The notes beneath the pieces were generated by a model. That model was not told where the DNA came from and did not search any database. It worked only from the letters and a program-made list of their open reading frames with translations. Position numbers and translations under genes: made by a program. DNA of 64,000 nucleotides from Amphirosellinia nigrospora (taxonomy: Eukaryota; Ascomycota; Sordariomycetes; Xylariales; Xylariaceae), in NCBI GenBank assembly GCA_004123355.1, contig SCHM01000001.1, positions 10,922,193-10,986,192 on the forward strand, written 5' to 3'. The first letter of the stretch is position 1. Every line of letters starts with the position of its first letter. Shown one piece after another: positions 20,137 to 32,458 of this stretch.

Positions 20137-23100
20137 GCAAATCGGGCCACTTCCAAGTCTTCAACATAGCAGCGATATGCTTGAGGGAGCTTGTATCCAT
20201 AAGAAACCCAGTCGAACACTATTGTTGGCGATTACTGGCGTGCCACATGACGAATATTCTTCAAGCATAAACTACACGAATCGCGGTTTACTGCTGGGCC
20301 TTTCTCCGCAAGTTCATTGCTTGCGAAGTCAACATAGGTCTGAAACAAGCAGCACGATCCGATATGTCGTCACAAAAAATGGGGCTATTGATTGCCCGGT
20401 CAATTGTCTACCTAGGAACCGTGGAGGCGAGGACTTCCACCCGCGATATACCACACTTACCAAGATAAAGACATCGATCTTAGGCTCTGTAGGGTAAGTT
20501 GAGTGAGCTCCCTGATGTGTGCTGGCTACATCACTGGTTGTTACATCATCCATGGGTTACAAGTCAGTCTACTCTTCAATCGCTCCGTTGACTACCTTGG
20601 CGATACAAGATACCCATCTACTTGCTACCACCCGGGATGTGGTTAGGAGTCACCAGTCGATAGTCTAGAGAGCCACCGTATTATCTCGTGGGTTTATAGC
20701 AGGTGGAGCAGTAATAGCACAGTTGCTGTGAGACGTTCGCGCACAGTATGAAGAGCATTTTGCTGTTTTCTTCACCAAACCCCGATGGCGACGAGGTGCG
20801 AATATGAAATCTATGTATCCAAAGGCCCATACTTAGATAGATACATGGGTGTATCTCGCTCATATTCGTCATTTTGTCCACACGACAAAAGTGTCTCACC
20901 TACAGCTACTCACCCCACGGGTGACTCTACCATACATGGCAACAAAATGACGGCTTTGAGGCTTTTGAATGATTGGTGTAGCTATACTTGCGAGTACCCA
21001 GACCAGGGTAGAGCAATAGAGAAATAATTTTGTAGTGGTTCTACAAGGAGTGGCGGTCGAGGCTGATACTATCTCTCTATACATACCCTTTCTTTAGTGA
21101 GCTACCCGACGTAGAGTCAACTCTACTTTACGGCCGACGCTATCAAACATAAGTAATTTCACAATGAGTGGCGGGTTGAGGCTCGATCAGAACTCGATAA
21201 TATCCCTTTACACATGCCCCTTTCTCCAGTAAGCTACCGCCCGTAAGATACAATCTACTTTACGGCCGACACTATCAAAAATAACTAAGTGCTTCTTGCT
21301 TTTCCTTTTCGCTCACGTGATTTCCGAGCCTTTCTATGACAAAACTCTGTCTTCTGAGCTTTGTAGAGTCATAGACAATCTCGAGCGGTGTGATGGTACC
21401 TGACTAGCCACCGGATTTGGGTCGTGACTTGCGGCGGGTGGGGATATCAGACCTACTTGCAGAAAGATTGGGGTAAACCGTGGGCTCTTCACCTGCGGGT
21501 ATCCTGCATATCCTTCACGAAAGGGGTGCCATCGGGACAGGGGCAGCGGTGAAACCAAGATCGGATGAGGAGGGTCACTCCCTGGGCTAAGCCCTAGATG
21601 CTACCGCGGCATGTAAGGGGCGATGGCCACGTGGGTGAGGGTCTGAAGCTGTCGGAGGCGGTTCTAGACAGGTCGGTTAAATTGGAACAAAATGTGAGTA
21701 TTTCAGGCGCCGCCTCGATGGTCAACTAGGTAGGTACTGAGCCAATGTTGGGGTCTACCTCATTGTGGTACAATGAATTCATCTACACTCTAGATAGTTT
21801 CAGGTTAATTTTATGAGTCCGGCGCAGTAGAACCACCGGTACCACGCCGGAATCAGGAAATCAACTCAGCACATATTCCGATGTTTTTCGTGTTGGATGG
21901 TTCGACTGAGGCACATGCGCTTATGTATCACATTTCATCTACACAAACTATTGCATTGGCTATATGAAACATCGTCCACGACAGAGGAAATAGATATAAA
22001 CATTGTACATGTTTTATTTAGTACGTAATTGCTACTATTTGGGGGAGGACAAAAAGGGCGAGCGAACATCGAGAGGGGTAACAGTCGAACCACAAGGTGA
22101 GACATCAACTTATCACTAAGCACTTGACTCAACGAACTATATAAGTCAAGTAGATTATAATAGATGAAATCCGAGGAGAAATTTTAGCTAGTCTTCTTAT
22201 GAGGACAGTATTCTGAAGAGAATACTTTTATTCAAATTCTGTCAATTATTCCAATCGTAGAGTCGTCTTTAAGTTCCTTCGAGCTATCGTTTGAGTAATT
22301 TTATTCTACTTGCACGAACTTGAACACACGCATTACTTGCGTCGCGACTTTTACCTCGTAGCGAGTTTAGATAGATAGCTTACATCTTAGGGACATCGTA
22401 ACATCCTCACACAGAGTTAAGCTTGACGTTAGACTGGCGCTATTTATGGTTAGGATGTGTCTTGAGAGGCACAGTCACTACACCAAGCAGACCTGCGCAC
22501 TATAGTTACTAGTATACCATCTCAAAAGTTCTTTCTTCCATAGTTCGATACTAACGATGGGTGCCTACGTAGTACAGGTAACAACCCGTGCGGAACAACC
22601 GGAATACCCTGTTCTGGATAGAACATGAACTCGCCCGATGTAAGTCCCGTGTATGCATGTTCCTGCATAGTAGTAGCTGGCGCGGTACTTACCTCGGCAG
22701 CCTTAGTCAAAAGAGGAATGAGATAGATGGGTTACTTGAAAGAGGTCAGTGAGTGTGACGAGATGCCGTGATGACCCTGCCAAGCGCTTATGCCGTCCCG
22801 CCGCCGACCCCGTTGGCTAAGACCTTTTGAGGCCGGTTTTCAAGTTGCCAAGGATGAATCCACCTACCTCGTTGTCCCTAGAGCTGCCTCGGCGTTGGAG
22901 TCGAGTGCGGAGAAAGAAGCCTTGCCTTGACGACATAGAAGTTATCAATCAGTATTACAGCTTTGAACATCGTCATCTGACATTCGCTTCGCACTGTCAA
23001 ATAAGTAACGTGAGTGGGTCAGGACTATACTGCAGATGTATCTAGACTATATTCTAATAAGAAGGTCCTTGCTAGGATGACATCGTTCTCATGCTAGAAT

Positions 23101-25022
23101 CACTCAACTACGCCTTTCTAGGTTAGAGGTCATTATGAGGCAAGCTCCGAGCTCTTTATGAATCTAGATAGAATTTCTAGTAGGTTTGGAAGTTAGTGGT
23201 TTCAAATCTAGTTTCCGTAGCTTCGTTGCTAAGACGAATACAGACGTCGGCGCTTTCCTTTCCTTTCAACGCTTTCAATTCTACTTGGCGTCAAAAATTT
23301 TACAACAATACGAACGGCAACACCCGTCGTATCTAACAACGATGTTGGATGGTTGAAGCGAAGGTGAGAGAAAGGAGCACCAACCCCAAAGCCCGGGCCC
23401 CCGCGTTGCACTCTAGCGGACCTTGTGATCAGCGCATCATGAGCCTGCTTGCAGCATAGTGCATGGCGATCACTCATCTTTGCAACCTGATCTCATCATA
23501 GATCTGAATGTATGAGTTCAAGTAAACAAACTCGTTAGAGCGACGTAAGTGACCGCTTTCTCGGATCCGTGATGAACCGACTAAGGCCGGATTAGGTATT
23601 CCTTTCATTCACTCATATTGTAACCCCTGGAGTCCCACCTGGAAATCAACATCGGGTTGTTTTTCGTGGGATCTCGACCCACGTTCGAACCCCGCGAATA
23701 CATGGATGAGCTAAGTCTAGATTATATGGGGTAAGTCTTAATGTTGTTGTTGCTATACTGTACATGCATGCACATGCGGGCGACGAAAAAGAAATGAATG
23801 GGGTCACCGCGTTAGATGCCGGCCTCGCCATGCATTCTGCGTAACCATCCCAGGCTTACCTCTTCTCTAAGCGTGACTGGGACAACCCACATGAGCCTCT
23901 TGATATGCATAGTCACACGCTACGAAGTACGGACATTCGGTACATACCCGTCTCAAAGTCGACATCCCTCGGCAATTGTTTTCGCGCTTAGCAGCTTTAC
24001 TTTTCCCCGGTAACGGGGAAAGACAGCAGGGAACTCGGTCCGCTTTCCCGTTCTGGTGCCTTGATGTTTTCAAGGGTTAATAACTAATTTTCACCTTGAA
24101 CATGACAAGACCTGAGAAAATGGGTTAGCAACAAATTTTATGATGAAACTAACTCACGGTTCGGCGATCCTATGAAAGCGCATCATCTCACCTAGTTCCC
24201 CTTACGATGAGATCCATACCCTACCACTAGATTGGGGTAGTCGGCTTCAAGTGATAGGTGTGTGCTGACCGAGTCACTCCACCGACTACCGAGCTCGGAT
24301 TCCATCCGAGCTACCGGAACCGCAGATCTCATGTATTACCAGCCTCGTCAAAGCCTCAGGCGACTTCGACCTGGTAGAGTAGTAGGGTGACTGCTTGGTT
24401 CCGATAAATCCCTTGTCGGCGTTTGCTGTTCTGCTGACCGCAGCTTGTGGTCCTGGCAAACTATCATCCCAGTCCAAATCTCACGATGGTGTACGTGGTC
24501 TCGAATAATCTATCTTCTCCCACCCCGGTACGGCGCCGGCTTACATGTACACCCCTGGTATGATGCATTCAAGTCCACTCAAGATCCATAGCCCCGCCTA
24601 TGTTCTATGGCAGGCATGTTGTACCTACTACATCCTAGTAACAGTAGTTGGCTACAAGGTCTCTGATGTCTCATACTATCTTACCGTATAGTCTCCTTAC
24701 TCGACCACCTTGCCAAGCGCCGCGATGTCATGTTCCGTGCTCTATGTACGGTCAAACAGGTCCATATATTGTCAAGAAGAGGAAGGTGAGAGGAGACATT
24801 CAGCATGGGATGTGGAGTGGCTATGCGTGATTCTAGAATGAAGAAAATTTCTCTCCATTCTATCGTCTATATAAGTAGGCACAGGTAATCCGAATGGACA
24901 AATTCTACGTGAGACAGTTCCCTATCCGCTTCTGAAAGCGAATCGTCTGAGTTGTGTTGCTCGACGTGGAATATCCCATCTTCTCTCAGTTGGTATAGCC
25001 TTAGCTGCTATAAAGAGTCAAA
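20137..25022. other. Gene-poor region, 4.9 kb
   Basis: Largest stretch without a supported gene. Only short frames without domains occur on both strands. It contains an imperfect tandem duplication at 21048-21290 (separate entry). No terminal repeats, transposase or reverse-transcriptase motif could be recognised. It may hold strongly decayed repeats, but nothing visible proves this. Confidence 0.45.
21048..21290. repeat. Imperfect tandem repeat, two ~120-bp units
   Basis: Unit 1 (21048-~21159) and unit 2 (21166-21290) share the same order of words: GAGTGGCGG, GAGGCT, ATATCYCT...ACAYRCCC, TTTCT..AGTRAGCTACC, ATCTACTTTACGGCCGAC, then CTATCAAA.ATAA.TAA. They differ by many substitutions and a ~10-base indel, so the duplication is old or has been mutated. 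Confidence 0.7.
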
Positions 25023-27350
25023 ATGAGGACTTCTTTGTTGGGACTCCTAGCCCTCGGCTCATCCGCCTTGGGATATGAAGTCAAGGTCAGCATTCTCAGA
25101 ACCTGTAGTGCCGTACATTTCAGTTGCTAACTTTCAACAAAGACACCTCCATTGGATACGGATTGGACTTACAAGGTCGGAACTGATCCCTGGCCTGAGT
25201 ACCCCCGACCACAGCTTTCGCGTGCTCGTTGGCAAAGCCTGAACGGTATCTGGCAATGGGGTGAGGGAACATCCAAAGCCGGTTCCAACAAGGGCGCCGA
25301 TGTTCTCGTCCCTTCTTGTATCGAGGTTAGTATTCTACTTCAGCCATCCCCCGATTTTGTTACGTACTGCGATACTAATTAGTTATCTATCTCATAGAGT
25401 GCTCTCTCAGGTGTGATGCAAAACGCCCAGACCTCTTGGTTCTCTCGCGATTTCCAAGTGTCTAAGGACCTGTCAAGAACAACAAGCTCTTCATCAACTT
25501 TGAGGCTGTTGACTACCAAGCCACTGTCTATAATCAACGCAAAGTCGCAGGAAACAACACCGGTGGATACTGGAGATTCTCATTCGATATCACCGACCTT
25601 GTCACCAATGGAACCAACACCCTGCGTGTTGATGTCTTCGACCCTACTGATGCTGATGGTGAGGATCCTGTACCTGCTCATTGCTAAACTTATAATAGTC
25701 ATGCTTACTTTGATGTAGGATACGTCATTCCTGTCGGCAAACAGACTCTGAACCCTTCTCACATTTTCTACACTCCCTGCTCCGGAATCTGGCAAAGTGT
25801 AAGTGACCTTGTGAACATTCTCGTTGGCATTATGCCACTTCACGCGCTATAACTAGCGATCTTTTTTATTGATAAAAAAATCCGGGCTAATTTCAGGTTA
25901 GGTGTGGCTAGAATCTGTGCCCGCACAGCACATTACTCAACTCGATGTTGCCGCTGGCATGGACGGTACCGGTAAGTTGATCAACCACGATTAATGTCTC
26001 TAGTTCCCTACTAAATGATAACCTCAAGTCAACGTAACTGCTACCACTAGCCAAAACTCTCAAGATGTTGTCCACGTCACCGTCACCGATGATAGTGGAA
26101 AGAATGTTGCCACTGGAAAGGGCAAAGCCAACCAGCCCTTTACTTTCAAGGTGAACTCGCCAGCCTTGTGGTCGCCTGATAGCCCTACTCTGTACGTTTC
26201 CGTCTCCCGCCATCTCAACACCTACCTACCTGTGCTAACTTGGATCTAGCTACAACCTCACAGTCACCGTTGGATCCGACAAGGTTTCCTCGTACACTGG
26301 ATTCCGAACCATTTCCGTCGGAGAGGTCAACGGTATCAAGCGCCCATTGATCAACGGCGAGTTCTTCTTCCAGTTCGGTACCTTAGATCAGGGATTCTGG
26401 CCTGACGGAATTCACGTGCCGCCCAACTACGAAGCCATGGTTTTCGACATCAAGCAGCTCAAGGACCTCGGTTTCAACATGCTCCGAAAGCACATCAAGG
26501 TTGAGAACGATCTGTTCTACCGTGCCTGCGATGAGCTCGGCATCTTGCTGATCCAGGATATGCCGGCCATGTCGCCTGGTAGCAGACTGCCCAACCCTGC
26601 CCAGCAGGCCGAGTGGGAGCGCCAGCTTGATATTCTGATCACCCAGCACAGGAACTACCCTAGCATTTACACCTGGGTATGTCTCCCCATTACTCTAAGC
26701 ACTAGGAACCAGCACTAATAGTAGCGTAGATCATCTACAACGAAGGCTGGGGTCAGCTCCACGATAGCTATTATCCCGAAGACCACCTGACCACTCGCGT
26801 CAAGCAGCTCGATCCCACTCGATTGGTCGACGCTACTTCCGGCTGGATTGACCACGGTTTCGGAGACTGGCACGACAACCATCACTACGCCAACCCCCAG
26901 TGTGGTTCGCCCTTCTACTCTATCCCCTCCACCCCCTACGACAACAAGCGTATCGCCATCCAGGGCGAGTTCGGTGGTATCGGCCACAACGTCTCCGCAG
27001 ACCATCTGTGGAAGGTCGCCGAGGCTGTCAACTCCATCAACCAGACCTACGAGATCGACACCGATATCAACGCCTGGAACTACCGTGGCCACGTCCTTCT
27101 GTCGGAGCTCAGGGATCAAGTTGAGAAGTATGCTTGCTCTGCTGCCATCTGGACGTAAGTTACTTGTTCACCCGCCATCAAACATTTCTCATGCTAATAT
27201 GAATTCCACAGCCAAACCACCGATGTTGAAGGTGAGGTCAACGGTCTGTTGACCTATGATCGTCGTGTCCTCCGTCCCGACGTCAAGCAGTGGAAGGCCG
27301 ATATTCAGGCTCTCAAGGATGCGGCCAAGGCTCGCACTGGAAAGAACTGA
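25023..27350 (+). CDS. Secreted glycoside hydrolase family 2 protein
   Basis: Beta-galactosidase/beta-glucuronidase-like GH2 enzyme. The signal peptide MRTSLLGLLALGSSALG suggests secretion. The sugar-binding (jelly-roll) domain includes ARWQSLNGIWQWGEG, NTGGYWRFSFDITDLV and PCSGIWQSVWLESVP, followed by an Ig-like domain. The TIM-barrel domain starts at INGEFFFQFGTLDQGFWPDG. The acid/base Glu lies in IIYNEGWGQLHD and the probable nucleophile in IQGEFGGIGH. At least six introns are visible (including 25086-25142, 25326-25397, 25659-25718, 25799-25901, 26677-26729 and 27155-27211). One base appears lost near 25477 (VSKDLS... to NNKLFINFEAVDY). The protein ends AKARTGKN. Substrate (galactoside, glucuronide or mannoside) cannot be decided. 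Confidence 0.88.
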
Positions 27351-27785
27351 GTCGAGCTCTCAGGGGCGCAAAGCACCCTAGGAGGCAATATGTATTGATA
27401 TAACATGTATTCCCATAGATTTGGTGATGAATTGACTATGATTCCCAAGACACAAGCCACTGCTATTACTGTGAAAATTGTTTGAAACTCCGGAGACTAT
27501 ATTGAGATCTCATAATTATTTGGTCATTAACATCCACCGATGTAGACGTATAATCTTTAGCTCACTTTCTTGCTAAGTTTCGTGCAAAGCTCTTAATCTA
27601 GGACGAAGTCGATTTACTCGTCCCCTTCGAAGTAGGTGAACTTCAGTCTATATACCCAAAGGCTTCGTTTCTTATTCCCTATTTCTCTACGTCTCGGATA
27701 CCCCAATAGAGTCCGAGAAAAAAGGGAAATCCAAGTCTGTGACCTTGCTTATATTGATATGTGTGACACCTGCTTGCACAAAGAT
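27351..27785. other. Intergenic, 435 bp, between convergent genes
   Basis: 3' flanks of the GH2 gene and of the epimerase-like gene. No feature beyond AT-rich UTR-like sequence. Confidence 0.5.
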
Positions 27786-28881
27786 TTACCTGCCTTCCTT
27801 CAGGATGTACGACAGCTCGTCCTCCGCGAAGCTTGCCTTCCAATCTTTCTCGACGGGTTTCCAGCCAAGCGCCCGGAGTCTCACAGCGCGAGTCCGGCTA
27901 TTCATCCCGACGCTGGCGTCGGTCCCCGATCCGTATATGTCGCCATACGTATCCTCGGGGATGGTGCGCGGTGTCGGATCAGGGTTCGCGCCCGCCTTGA
28001 ATAGGCTGTCTCCGATAACGGCGGCGATGTCCCTCCAGCTCGGCTCGTCGTCCCCCGTACCCTCGCAGAAGTAGTAAGGATTGCCGAGGAGCTGCTGGTC
28101 GTCAGAAGGCGTTGACTCCATATGGTGCAGCAACACTACATACGCTCTCGCGATGTCGAGAATGTGGATGTTGCTGTGGACTGAAAGGCCCTCGCCCACG
28201 TAACCCGAAAACCCCGCCTGAGCGCATATCGTGCGAGAGCTGGAAGTTGCATCGACAGCCTCCCCTGCTCAGGGTTCACACCGTAAATCGTTGGCGGAAT
28301 CATGATTGCGATCTTGGCCTTTGCGCCTAGCCGTTTTTGCGCTTTAACGATTGGATGTCGACTTGGCGATGGGGCGCGTCATCAGCCAGCGAATCAATCT
28401 CGGTCGTTACATGATCGTGATACACCTTTTCCGACTTGAATGCCCCCCGAGCGTTGTCAGATGTCATCGCCGTGCCCGACGTGTGTATGTAGATGGTGCT
28501 GAGGCCGCTGTCGGCCCGCTCCTGGATACCGTCTAATATGGCTTCGACGCTGGGGAGGTCGTCTGCCGTGGCTGTGTGAAATACTATGTCGTGAGCGACT
28601 GTGAGTCTCGTGATTAGATCCTTATTGCTCAATTCCCCGTATATCACTTCAGAAGCGCCCGAAGCTTTGATCTGTTCGCCATGTTCTTTTCGTCTCACAT
28701 AGCCTGTGACGGCGTAGTCCTCTTTGACTAATAGGTCGACTATAGCATCATCGAGTAAGTACTTCGATACTACAATACGAACTGGTGATACACGGGTGCA
28801 CTAAAAGCGGTGTCATCTATACTTACGAACATTCCAGCCGATATACCCAGGTCCGATTATTAATACTTTCTTAGAAACCAT
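27786..28881 (-). CDS. NAD(P)-dependent epimerase/dehydratase-like protein (extended SDR)
   Basis: Rossmann-fold extended SDR. The N-terminus VSKKVLIIGPGYIGWNV carries the nucleotide-binding glycines. Further landmarks are VTGYVRRKEHGEQIKASGA, IVFHTATADDLPSVEAIL, IYIHTSGTAMTSD, IMIPPTIYGVN, NIHILDIARAYVVLLHHME and the C-terminal VRLRALGWKPVEKDWKASF. An 87-bp intron (28740-28826) follows residue ~18. Two single-base losses, near 28335 and near 28213 (a short T run), break the frame between the middle and C-terminal parts. Family members include fungal nucleoside-diphosphate-sugar epimerase-like and aldehyde-reductase-like proteins. The Tyr-x3-Lys catalytic motif is not obvious, so activity is uncertain. 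Confidence 0.75.
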
Positions 28882-29611
28882 GATTACTGATTGGTGTTGT
28901 GAAAAATTGTAGAATAAGTGAGTTTGAGCGTCTTTTGAATGTATCTGTGACAGTTAAGTAGCCGATCGATGCCCACTTAAGCCCATTTCGATGTGAAGCC
29001 CCAATCGGATGACTTTCCTAATAATCGCTCTGAATACCATGCAACAAGCCAAAAAGTACATATATTGAACGACGTCTCGTTTTCATTACATTTTCACAAT
29101 ATGGATTTCTTACAAAAACAGATTAACTAGCTAAAATTACTTTTAATATCTATCGTCAAGTTAAGCTAATGTCCTTTTTCTAAAATTGAGGGGAGTGACT
29201 TGAAGCGTTGGCAAGAAACATGCATTAGTGTACCTAGATAGACGACTAGCAGGTAAGATCTCCGCTTCCTAAGGCGCATATCCGCATGTAACCGTACGGA
29301 GATGAACCAGGATTTGATACCGAAGTCTAAGGCTGAAGTATTGGTTTATTTACGTTGGTCCTAGGGCCTTTACGAAGATCATGTTGATAGAGGGTGATTG
29401 TATAAATGAGCAACGATGAAGCTGCATGTGAGCCTTAAGTGATTCTGATATGTCTCTACATCCAGAATAATGAGAATATAGTATCAGTTTTATTGGCTAT
29501 AATGAGTTTTGTCTGGGTTTACGAGGTTAGTCAACCTTGACGCCATGATATGTTCAAGTGTTGTGGCTAAGTTCGTGCCATGGTCGAAGTATTGGTGAAA
29601 TAACTCACATG
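28882..29611. other. Intergenic, 730 bp
   Basis: AT-rich upstream flank of the epimerase-like gene. No gene recognised. Confidence 0.5.
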
Positions 29612-30842
29612 CTAGTTAAAAAGGAATTCCGCTTGTACGATTACCCTATCGCCCTCTCTTGTCCCAGTACCCGACGTTGGCTTTATGTATACCCCATCTC
29701 GTATGGTCACAGTAGATATCCTCTCCGGAGACGTGGCCAGCGAGCTCGAAAGGCGACCTCGAATCATTAGCAATTGTAGAGAAAAAAGAGTCAAGCAGCG
29801 ACTCAACAGCTACGTTGAAATAGCCGCGCCAGTCAGCCCCTGCGACATCTAGAACATTCAGAGTCAGTTATTACTATTGAGAACTGACTATGAGGGTTTC
29901 AGAAACTCCTAGACATTTTAAAAGCCGCCCAAAAAAAAGACAAAAAAAAAGTTCCGAGAACCTTACTTACCGTTTTCGATATCTTCGATATTGGGCTCCT
30001 TGGCAGCTCGCGCAGAGACGGCGACGACGAACGGGATGTCTTTTCTCCATTTCCGCTTGGCAGAAGATGGAAGCGGCGAGTTGAGTATTGACTCGAGGAG
30101 GCCGGTGTGATATACAATGACAAGCTATGGTCAAGACCAGGCGGCAGGTCAAGGCAGCGCGAGCTCTGTCGCGTTATGATTAGATGGCTGTGTGTAAGAA
30201 GTCGGCCGCCACCCCTTCACGGGCTTTCTTCCTCAGATCGTCATACATACACTGCGATAGACTTGACGCTTCCTTCCGCATCACCTGCATCTTCAACCCA
30301 CCGAAATTTCAGTCGTGATAGGCACTCGTCAACGCCTGGGTATTCCCGATACTGGTTCGTGTATTCATGCAAGATCTTGTCGAAGCGTTCACGACATGCC
30401 TGCCACCGTGCCTGGTCTTGAATCTTGGGACTCTTGAAGACCACAAAGCCCCAGGGATCCCATTGGGCGCTGGGCCCGACTCTCTGCTCTCGAAGGCGCA
30501 TGAGCTCCATAAATGGGGGCTCGTAGACAGGGTCCTTGATGCCTGTAAGACATTCATTAGATTCAAGTCTCGTATCTGACGAGTAGACATTCGTAGAATT
30601 TCAATAGAACAACCCGGGAATTATAGAACGGGTCAGTCTCTACCTTTTGCGATCTTTTCCCGCTTCCTTATTTCATCGAAAAACTCCTCAAATCCTTGCT
30701 CTCCTTTGTCGGCTCTTAGACCCTCTCGAAACGTGCTCAATTGGTCTTCCGTTAAGATACCGAACTCATTAGTGACGCCGACATTGAGCATGCGTTCACG
30801 GTCCCAGCCTTCTGGATAGTATGCCGGGGTATCTGAAGCCAT
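29612..30842 (-). CDS. Conserved fungal hypothetical protein
   Basis: Not recognised by name. It starts MASDTPAYYPEGWDRERML, continues with GILTEDQLSTFREGLRAD, PVYEPPFMELMRLREQRVG, DPWGFVVFKSPKIQDQARW and a Glu/Arg-rich helix, then PFVVAVSARAAKEPNIEDIE, and ends EGDRVIVQAEFLFN. Introns: 30543-30643 (joining IAKG to IKDPV) and 29849-29970 (introner-like copy 2). The middle part around 30115-30260 has frame breaks of the kind seen elsewhere in the window. Soluble, no membrane segment. The repeated FVV/Arg-Trp motifs suggest a globular fold, but no function can be assigned. Confidence 0.65.
29849..29970 (-). repeat. Introner-like intron, copy 2 (in conserved hypothetical gene)
   Basis: A 122-bp intron on the minus strand. 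It starts GTAAGTAAGGTTCTCGG, followed by two T runs, GGGCGGCTTTTAAAATG, GTTTCTGAAACCCTCATA, and ends AGTAATAACTGACTCTGAA...TCTAG. It aligns with the introns at 16087-16231 and 32696-32845. Confidence 0.78.
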
Positions 30843-31301
30843 GATACGGAGCGTTGGATTATTGGTCAGCGGCGTCCTAACTTTCGAGCACAGAGAAGCG
30901 CTTAATGAATATCACCAAAACAATGACTTGACCTATTTAGCATTGATGGTCATCCGTGCACTTAACCTAGGCCCAGCTAGGCTGCCGCCGTTTAAAGTCT
31001 TGGCACTAGCGAGGTTCAGGGTCGCGCCTTTGTAATTTCATTAGCCCCTTTTTCTTCACTTTTCCCTTGTCAATGCGTTCGCCACTGCTACTAACTCGGC
31101 AAGACGTCGTCCACTCGTTATTAAAACCACACTCGTTCCTGTAAGAATATCGAAGCACGACATCCGCGTCAACAACCCTTGGCGATACCATCACGAATCC
31201 TTCACTATCAAGAGTACCTACGTCACGGTACCATTCGGACGAACTACCGGCGCCTCCATAGTACAATATCCCACGTGGCTGGCTTAGTCATTCTATATAC
31301 A
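30843..31301. other. Intergenic, 459 bp, divergent promoter
   Basis: Lies between the conserved hypothetical gene (minus) and the GPI-type protein gene (plus). No extra gene seen. Confidence 0.5.
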
Positions 31302-31982
31302 ATGTTCATCCGCGTTCTTGCAACAGCGGCCCTCCTCGCAGGGCACGCGGCAGCCAAGACGGACCTCGCAGGTTGCGTGTCTTCACAGACTGTCGCGTAC
31401 GGCGGGGCCAGCCTCATCTGGTACGTGCCCGACACGGGCGAGATCTGCGCGTTTCTCGACTGCGGCGGCGGACGTGCCCCGCCTAAGACGACGGTCCCGG
31501 GCTGCGCCGCCTACGAGGGCACGGCGACGTATTCGCCTAGCTACTTGCCTGGTTTCGGCGCTACTTCGACGCCTGCTTCCTCTTCTGCCGCGACTGTGGC
31601 CACTTCTACTTCTGCGTCTGAGGAGTCTTCCTCATCAGAGTCAGGATCAGCCTCGGCATCAACATCGGCATCAACATCGGCATCGGCGTCGGCGTCGGCA
31701 TCAGAATCGGGATCAGGGTCAGGGTCGGCATCGTCATCGACTGTGGCTTCGATTACCTCGCCACCTGCCACGATTATTACGGGAACGGTCACCTCATCTG
31801 CAGCTGTGGAGACACAGACGGGTTCAGGTTCAGGTGTGAACCCTTCTTCTGCTGCCGGTAGTGGTTCCGTGGGATCGTCAACTAGCAGTGTGCCGACAAA
31901 TGGTGCTGCACATCCTACTGCTGCCGTCAAGGGCGCGTTTGGCGTCATGGCCGGACTCGCCATGGGTGTCGCCATGCTGTAG
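31302..31982 (+). CDS. Ser/Ala-rich GPI-anchored-type cell-surface protein
   Basis: Intact 226-codon gene. The signal peptide FIRVLATAALLAGHAAA precedes a small Cys-containing domain (DLAGCVSS, GGASLIWYVPDTGEICAF, LDCGGGRAPPKTTVPGC). A low-complexity Ser/Ala/Thr/Gly region follows, encoded by near-repeats of tcatcagcatcggcatc type between 31620 and 31740. The C-terminus is hydrophobic (GAFGVMAGLAMGVAML) with small residues before it, as expected for GPI attachment. The Cys-containing domain belongs to a widespread ascomycete family of surface proteins without known function. Start ATG 31302 is chosen because the signal peptide begins there. The neighbour GH76 protein is also a cell-wall protein. 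Confidence 0.8.
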   Translation: MFIRVLATAALLAGHAAAKTDLAGCVSSQTVAYGGASLIWYVPDTGEICAFLDCGGGRAPPKTTVPGCAAYEGTATYSPSYLPGFGATSTPASSSAATVATSTSASEESSSSESGSASASTSASTSASASASASESGSGSGSASSSTVASITSPPATIITGTVTSSAAVETQTGSGSGVNPSSAAGSGSVGSSTSSVPTNGAAHPTAAVKGAFGVMAGLAMGVAML

Positions 31983-32458
31983 GAGAAGAGTTGTGAAAGG
32001 CATGTGCTGATGAAGAGTAACGTGTTGGAGATATCGGAGAATCAGAACTTTCTCACTGCATTCAATACTAGTTTCTCATTCATAGATATTGTTAGATAAA
32101 AGACGACAAAGTTATTTCGGATAATGTCCAGGGCGACTTGAGCTCGAGTGGATGCTGGCAAGTTTGCCGGCTAGGCGCTGTGCGACTTGTGTATAAAATT
32201 GTAGAAGCGAGCGTCCGTTTTCCCAAAAATGACAATCAAACCGCTTTTCTATCGCCAACGAATGCTATGTGAACCTGCCTGAAAATGCGAATGCGTTCGC
32301 AAGAGAACCTGAATAATAAGCATACAAGACGCGAAGCTTCGCAAAAATATACCAGATGCACTAAGAATTATAGTTTCAACCCACGACAATCCAAGACATA
32401 ATATACACCGCTGAGTATCCTCCGTATTTACCACTCGCCTCCGTGTCGACCACCTCCG
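31983..32458. other. Intergenic, 476 bp, between convergent genes
   Basis: 3' flanks of the two cell-surface genes. No gene or repeat supported. Confidence 0.5.

Noticed and set aside
22522-22710. Small spliced gene (30-base GTAAGT...CAG gap, then EHAYTGLTSGEF)
   Set aside because: The intron would be too short for a fungus and the predicted peptide matches no family.
23650-23710. tRNA-like GTTCGAAC segment
   Set aside because: The GTTCGAAC word is palindromic, but no T-stem, anticodon arm or acceptor pairing can be drawn around it.
20137-25022. Transposon remnant filling the gene-poor region
   Set aside because: No terminal repeats, target-site duplications or transposase/reverse-transcriptase motifs could be seen; only the local tandem repeat is supported.
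31541-31975. Asp-rich open frame on the minus strand (DADADADVDADVDAEA)
   Set aside because: It is the antisense shadow of the Ser/Ala repeat of the GPI-type protein.
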